64,000 nucleotides of DNA from Geosiphon pyriformis (taxonomy: Eukaryota > Glomeromycota > Glomeromycetes > Archaeosporales > Geosiphonaceae): positions 15,933 through 79,932 of the forward strand of contig JAAOMT010000039.1 in assembly GCA_016748015.1 (NCBI GenBank), read 5' to 3'. A program made the position numbers and the translations under genes. Within the stretch, counting starts at the first letter, position 1. Each line of letters starts with the position of its first letter. The notes under the pieces were generated by a model. It had not been told where the DNA came from, ran no database searches, and saw nothing but the letters and a program-made list of their open reading frames with translations. Shown here piece after piece: positions 58,070-64,000 of the stretch.

Positions 58070-58990
58070 TGGATTGTAACACATCAATAATAGGCAATAC
58101 TAAGTATTACTATGTAACGCCTATTATTTCCTGTATGGTCACCGTAGGATCCCCCGAGCGCCACTTTCATCTCTATATTTAACAATCACACAATTCCGGC
58201 TGTTGTACACTTTGGACCCTCCAATTCTTTGATATCTAAGCTTCGTTCTGGATAATAACACGGATCCCCAATTCCTCGGCCTTGATGATCAGACGTTGTC
58301 AAAAGCGATAATATGCCCAACAAAGCATTTTACGAACCATTTTTCGTGTAATATTTGTTGTCTTGCAATTCACCATGTCCAACACTGTAAAAGGAAAAAT
58401 GACAATGGCGTCGAATTCACGGGTAAAGAATCCAATTGATTTCAGGTGAACTTCACTTTGCAAATGTATAACTTTTCACCGCATCTGAAAAATTACATTT
58501 CCAGTAGCCGGGCCATTTTATTCTTACGTTTTGAGGAGGATACTAATAACTTATCCTTTTGGAAGATGAGATAGTCCAAGTAATTACAAATGCAAACTAT
58601 AAATCCAATAGAACGTTCACCAATCTTGCCTACATCTTTCGTGGGAGAGTACCATATAAAAGGTATACGGATGCCGTGATAAATGGAGACTGCATGAAAG
58701 ATCCATCCGCTTGGGTTTCGCGGAGCTGTTTTTGTATCTCGTATACCTAGGTAAACTTCCACACGTTAGTTTTGCGAGAGTAGGCTAGCTTGTTATCTGA
58801 CATTATCTTGGAAAACCGGTCACCTATTATTATTCCTCTTTTTTTTCGAAAATGAAGAGGCCACAAAGCGTGCTTGCCATTATCCAGAATGGTAATAGGC
58901 TTGTAACTATGTGTGGTAAGCACCGACGGATTATGGAGATGAGTGATATAAAACCTGCTCCATGTGGATTTGAAAAATTTTGCGTACGAA
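58070..58990 (-). pseudogene. OrfB/TnpB (Fanzor-like) RNA-guided nuclease relic, copy A
   Basis: The minus strand keeps, in order and across frame changes, the marks of OrfB_IS605/TnpB-type proteins: a beta-rich segment (ITILDNGKHALWPLHF); the RuvC-I region AVSIYHGIRIPFIWYSPTKD, where family members have xSIDPGVRTFxxWY, so the catalytic Asp is Tyr (codon at 58679-58681); GKIGERSIGFIVCICNYLDY and SSSKRKNKMARLLEM; IGFFTREFDAIVIFPFTV; YYRF then (stop) QRLIIKAEELGIRVIIQNEA with the RuvC-II Glu (58242-58244); a stop replacing Tyr of NEAYTSKTC; loss of the first CxxC; then IGGSKVYNSRNCVIVKYRDE and SGARGIL with the RuvC-III Asp. Eukaryotic members are Fanzor nucleases carried by transposons. This copy is dead. 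The N-terminal limit is unclear and may reach beyond 59000. Confidence 0.75.
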
Positions 58991-60042
58991 TTGTCATTGT
59001 TTATCGCTGATCTTTTCGAGATCGAAATGATCGAGTGTGCTGATAAAAACGTTTGTCCCTTTTTGGTTCAGGTTTGAATTTTGCTAATTTATATTACGCC
59101 TAATCAGTAATCAATGCTTCATCGAAGCAAAATACCGAAATACACAACAGTTCACATGAACTTGCGCTTGCCCCATTTTGGAGTTTCTTGTCTTCGTGTT
59201 CATTAGCTCTCCTTCCCTGTAGTAGCAAATAAAAACTATATTGATGGCAAGAATATCTTGTGAAAGATGTATTGGAAGAGGTCGAAGGCAAAGCGGCAAA
59301 GCCTATCGCGATGGGTGATCACAATTTCCGAGACCATTGCGCGGCTTCTTTCTTCCAATAGGATCTTTAAGCCCTAATCGTTTGAAATTGATACCTGACC
59401 CGAGATCGCTGAGGAGTTCTTAGGTTGGAAATCGAGAGAGGAGGAGTTGTTTTTGTCGCTCGAGATCCTGTTTTTGCTTGTACTAGGCGTAGAAGTAAAG
59501 TTTCTTGGTGGTATCAGCATTTTGAGAAGTTTGTTCAGGAAAGGAGTATTTATTTTCGCGGTCAAGCATTACTAAGCAGGTTATTGGTATTTTTATTGAT
59601 GGCATTATTAAGCAAATCTTTCATCAGTTAGAATGTCTTTTAGATTTTCCTAATGTATCATTGATTGGTGCTACCAAACCCAGCCAATCCACAATAAGGA
59701 TGATGACATCTAAGCGGGAGTGTAATGTGACGCAACAGTTGACATAGGTTATAAACAGAGCATAGGATTGGTCCGCGGCACAAGAAGAGAGACAAATACT
59801 CAACTTATGTGTTTTAGACCTTATCATTTCTATTATAAAATCATCTCAATTCACACCCTCTGATCCTCGACGTTCCAAGGTTCACAACTAGCGAACACAA
59901 GGCGCTTTTGAGAAACTGGTTTCTTTCCTCCTTGGACAAAAGGCCACACTTCGAGCAGATTATTTATCATTCCTTTAATCTCAAACATCTTAACTATCCT
60001 TCTATAAAGTTACCTAGCTAAAGCGTAAAAATTTTCACAACA
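58991..60042. other. intergenic or unresolved stretch upstream of VAP
   Basis: Minus-strand frames at 59100-59299, 59374-59565 (Ser/Thr-rich, NFTSTPSTSKNRISSDKNNS) and 59624-59827 could include the decayed N-terminal part of the Fanzor-like gene or its host element, but no motif proves it. The last ~100 bases are the leader of the VAP gene. Confidence 0.35.
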
Positions 60043-61510
60043 ATGTCAGTTGACCTCGAACCTCCAAATCAACTCTCGTTTACTCGTATGTATGAAGTTC
60101 GATTGCTACCGAGACATATGTATATTTTGGTTTAGAGTACTTCAGATCAAGACTTTGTCGATATTTCTTTCACCTGATCCTGTACATCCAATGGTCAAAT
60201 TATTTTTTGTGCTAAATTCTCTTTAATTTTAGGGCCTTTTACACAAACTGTTAAAGAGTGTCTCACCGTGAGTAATCCTAATCATGAGCCTGTCGCTTTT
60301 AAGGTTAAGACAACTGCTCCAAAACAGTATTGCGTAAGGCCAAATTCCGGAAGGATTGAAGCTGGTCAAAGTGTTACAGTCCAAGGTAATTTCTATAGGG
60401 CGTCATCTACTTTTATATGTGTCAATTTATTATCTATGAAATTCTGGTATTGCAATAAATGTTATTTAAACTGTTTCCTTACTATTCTTAAATTTCATTT
60501 ACAATAGTTGTTCTTCAGCCCATGAAAGAAGATCCACCTCTCGACTATAAATGTAAAGACAAGTTTTTAGTGCAGAGTGTTGCTATCACGCCTGATCGGG
60601 AGACTTTAACTTTGCCTGAATTGGTTAGAAATAATATATACCTTAATAAGGTCATTGCCACATATTTCCTTTGATTAATCATAAAATTTTTACAGTGGGC
60701 CATAACGGAAAGACAATCAAAAGAGCTGATCAAAGAAAATAAAATTCGATGCATTTACCTTCCACCCCTTGCACCGAGTTTCCTTAATCATACTGCCGTT
60801 CAACCTTCTTCTTTACCATCTGGCTTCAATCCACCACCCTCACCGACCGAGCAATTTAGTGTTCCTGCCACCAGTATAGCTTCTGATTCAATGGTATATA
60901 TCATTCAAAATGTTTATAGCCTGCTTTAGAAAAACATACCCTTTAAAAGTGGTTTGTTTCTGCAATTTCTTTTTCACAGGCCAATTCCCCTGTTGATCGG
61001 CTGACGCACTCAAATTATTCCACAGTCAAGGAAAGTTCTGCTTCACCATTTGAAAAAAATCCGATTTCAAACGTTGAGCGCTCTTCAGCTCCAATGAACG
61101 TCACCAATGGGAATGATCATAATCAAATCCCCCCAACACCAACTTTTGTAGGCACATTCCCGAAAGATGAGAAAGAACACCATTTCAGATCCAAAAATAC
61201 CTACATCAGTGATGCTTCATCTGGCGTTGATGATGAAGCTACTCGTTTACGACGTCAATTAAATGAGGCACAAGAAGAAATAAAACGCCTCAATCATGTA
61301 GTTGAAAATTACAAGCAAGAATTGGATACTGCCCGTATGAGGCAGCGTAAGAGTGAGGAGGTCGCTGAAAAAGCTGGTAGAAATAGTTCTTCGGCTAATG
61401 CTGGTTTTGCTGTCCGAACACAAGAAAAAATTCCCGAAGGATATTATCCATTTGAATTTATTGTGGGTGCAGCTGTGGCCGCCTTTTTGTTTGGAGTTAT
61501 GTTTTTCTAA
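60043..61510 (+). CDS. SCS2: VAP / Scs2-type ER membrane protein (MSP domain)
   Basis: Five exons (60043-60085, 60233-60385, 60508-60623, 60696-60893, 60980-61510), all GT-AG with matching phases, give 346 residues. The N-terminal MSP domain (about residues 5-125) carries [20 protein letters not shown], the signature [20 protein letters not shown] and [17 protein letters not shown]. This surface binds FFAT motifs of lipid-transfer and other partner proteins. A Pro/Ser-rich linker follows, then a coiled coil at about 270-310 ([20 protein letters not shown]) and a C-terminal tail anchor ([21 protein letters not shown], given here split: [14 protein letters not shown]) that ends the protein. The full family layout is present, with no damage. 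It acts at ER contact sites with the plasma membrane and other organelles. Confidence 0.95.
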
Positions 61511-62774
61511 ACTAAGGTCGCTTAAAACAATGATGGGGAACAAATTTCAGGTACTTGGTTTTCCTTCTTGTTCTTTCGTATATGAGATTTGATTTATTTA
61601 TCGCTTCTAAAGATATCTTTTCCTTTGAGTTTCCCATAATTAATTGAACCTAATAATTTCATATTATTTCTAAGTAGGTAAATTCTATTTCTCACGAACA
61701 TTGGATATATGAATCGCTAGTCCTGAAACCTAGATATACAAAACTGAATCCCTGGGTTTTCTTCCTTACTTTCTCTTCATCTTTCTCATCACACATTATC
61801 ACGATGGCATGATTGCTTTGGACTTTCTGCTGATTAGTAATCTTAGCCTGTTAGAAATTAGGACGGGGTCTGGAATGTCTCTGCCTATGATCATTTTTGC
61901 TCCCTGGCTATAAACATTTTAAAAACTTTATTTTTGAAACCTTTTTAACATAATAGCATCCTCTCCCGCCTCTAATGCTGGTGTAGAAATTATATCGTAT
62001 AAAGGTTTAAATTACGTTGGACCTATATTCAATCCAGCTTTAATGTTTTATATGATATTCTTAACCATATATATTCACCTTTTTTCTCAAGCTGTTATAT
62101 TTCGCTTCAATCTTTTGTATTATTAGAAGTAACAGCAAGATTTCATTCTTTAAGTCTATCGAAGTTTTAGCCAAGTATTTAAAAAGCGGGGAATCTGCCG
62201 CGCCGAATTTGAGTGATGTATGATAGAATTTTAACAAGTTGATAACTTGTAACATTGGCTGGCTGAGCAATCACGGATAAAAACCATTCAAATAATTCTG
62301 TTTTTGAATCGATTAAAAAGTTAATAACTAAAATTTTTATTATCAATTGTATACGATTAAAATCAAAAAATCAAAAAATAATAACAATAATAAATTATTA
62401 TGAAAATGTTTAATTCAATATTTTATTTAAATTAATGATTATTATTATATCTAAAAAAATTCAAAATATTTTATTTTTACATTTTAATATTATAAAATTA
62501 AAAATTAATTAAACATTAAAATTAATTAACAGATTAGTGAATAGAATAATTCTATTTTGGAAACCTATGAAAATACATGTATTAGAAAAGATATTATTTT
62601 CGATTAGAATGATTTATATTTATTAAAGTCAAACCTTTTTCCAGCAAAAGCCTTCTTTTTACTAGATTCAAATTTATTTTGATCAGCTATAGTTTACAAA
62701 TGATCCTGATGAAATAGAAGATTCCAAAAACCAAAAGATCATGAAAATTTTTTGCATCGTATGAAAAGAAAAAC
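61511..62774. other. 3' flank of VAP and AT-rich stretch
   Basis: No gene is seen. The first ~500 bases are less AT-rich and may include the VAP 3' UTR. A 69-codon minus-strand frame at 62061-62270 is not supported. Confidence 0.45.
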
Positions 62775-62950
62775 TAGCTCGTTTTGTTTTGACGTATCAT
62801 AGATGCTGAGTGTTATGTTGAAATTTTGCAACAGCATGTTGGAAAGTTAATGGAATAGTTGGGAAAAAGTGACGCTTTCAAAAAGATAACAATCTCAAGA
62901 AAACAAGTCGAGTCGCTAGAAAATGTCCCTGAAGTTATTGACTAACTGCA
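62775..62950 (+). mobile_element. Tc1/mariner transposase relic, copy B
   Basis: Shares with 12050-12235 the blocks agctcgttttgttttgacg, tatcatagatg and ttttgcaacagcatgttgga. It encodes decayed AECYVEILQQHVGKL, DNNLKKTSRVA and ENVPEVID, equal to the region around the second catalytic Asp (DNNPKHTS) of the transposase. The DLNPIENLW block kept in copy A is missing here. It is dead. Confidence 0.65.
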
Positions 62951-64000
62951 AAATATGGTTTATCAATTCAGTTAGTTGAATTATCGAATATATCAATATA
63001 TTAATCATATGATTCCGTGCGATCTTCGTGAAACATATAAAACCAGCCTATATTTTGAATTTGGAGGTAGAAAATCTATCAAAAGATTTCGCAAACGGGA
63101 GCACTTTTAAAGTTACCCTAGCGAAGATTATTGTATTCCATCGACTAACACTTCATTTGTAGATTGGAATTTTTGAAGAAGACATTTTTAGCCCCAGGTT
63201 GTTTATAATGGAATTCGGATCACAAAAGTTTAAAAATAATGTTTTTCTAATAGTTGAGATCATTATATATTTGAAGTCTATTTTAAATTTTCACTGTAAT
63301 TAAATTCAGAAATCCAAAAAGTAAATTAAAAAATTGATACAAATTTGCATTCAAAGTGGTTTCTTATTTTTCAGCATTATTTTGTGCAACGCTTTGAAAT
63401 GAGAAAGTTAAAAAAAAATTTGGAATTTGGAATTAGATCGTAAATTTGCAAAAATTTATTTCAGAAAACACTGTTTTTACCCCCTGGAATTAGAGTATAA
63501 AATCTTGAAGATATTTCTACCATTTTTTTTTTGCAATCGAACAGATAAACCTTGCAAGAGAAAATTGAAATACTAAAAAATAAAAATTTATTGCAATATT
63601 TATTACTAAGGACAAATTTGTTCAATTAAAAGGTAACTTTTATATCCTGAATACTAAAAAAATATAGGCAAGATTTTTGCTCTTAAGATAGAAAAAATTG
63701 CCCAAAATTTTTATATTTTTTAATAGATGTATACGATTCGTTAAAAGAAATGCCGAGCAATCTTGCGGGTTCTTCAATTCTCGCAATAAGAATTTCTTGA
63801 GACCTTGAATACAAATTGGCTTCCATGATCATAAATTGGCCTCTTGATATGTAAATGGAATTTGAAAGTTGTCTTCTAATACAATTTTATAATAAATAAT
63901 GATGCAAATATTTGGCTTTTCCTGTATAAAAGCCCGCAACAAAATTAAACAATCACAAACATAGCAAAATGGGAAATTAAAGGTATTTTTGAATTAACAA
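62951..64000. other. AT-rich stretch to the window end
   Basis: No reading frame or repeat that I can support. Confidence 0.5.

Noticed and set aside
59425-59631. 68-codon plus-strand frame upstream of VAP
   Set aside because: It overlaps minus-strand coding-like sequence, has no motif and no clean splice link to the VAP exons.
1-64000. CRISPR arrays, rRNA or tRNA genes
   Set aside because: I looked for regularly spaced repeats and for TPsiC-like GGTTCGAATCC blocks and saw none. A tRNA scan was not possible, so a tRNA cannot be excluded.

Overview
The window looks like nuclear DNA of a very AT-rich filamentous fungus, most likely an arbuscular mycorrhizal fungus (Glomeromycotina) or a close Mucoromycota relative. 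This rests on an expanded family of BTB-BACK-TLDc proteins, an F-box protein, a Rhizomucor-type class 3 lipase fold, short GT-AG introns of roughly 75-175 bases, Tc1/mariner debris and long gene-poor AT tracts. No bacterial-style operon is present. The assignment is an inference from gene content, and no search could be run.

Layout. 1-7.5 kb: gene desert with a dead cytochrome P450 and a degenerate repeat. 7.5-9.3 kb: a four-exon lipase-like gene whose nucleophile Ser is replaced by Gly. 11-13 kb: Tc1/mariner relics and a possible solo LTR. 13.9-42.8 kb: a cluster of eight BTB-BACK-TLDc loci. Three are intact (13.9, 35.0 and 39.9 kb), one is full length but carries three frameshifts (25.8 kb), two are broken (17.8 and 20.2 kb) and two are small relics (38.2 and 39.2 kb). 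The cluster contains a ~1 kb-armed palindrome that runs into an assembly gap, and an inverted duplication of downstream flanks. Inside it sit a TspO/MBR-like membrane protein (22.5 kb), two single-pass membrane proteins of sensor-like architecture (29.6 and 32.2 kb) and a decayed Tc1/mariner element (27.5 kb).

44.7-47.2 kb holds two tidy TA-flanked elements: a MITE, and a 585-bp element that encodes only a helix-turn-helix domain. 50.2 kb has an F-box/leucine-rich protein. 52.6 and 58.1-59.0 kb hold relics of an OrfB/TnpB-type (Fanzor-like) RNA-guided nuclease gene. 55.2-56.4 kb encodes a ubiquitin-E2-like (UEV/AKTIP-type) protein with unresolved exon joins. 60.0-61.5 kb encodes a clean five-exon VAP/Scs2 ER membrane protein. 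The rest is AT-rich sequence in which no gene can be supported.

The strongest points for a second look are the Fanzor-like relics, the Ser-to-Gly lipase, the promoter element shared by the BTB paralogues (two forkhead-like sites side by side), the palindrome at the assembly gap, and the HTH-only transposon.
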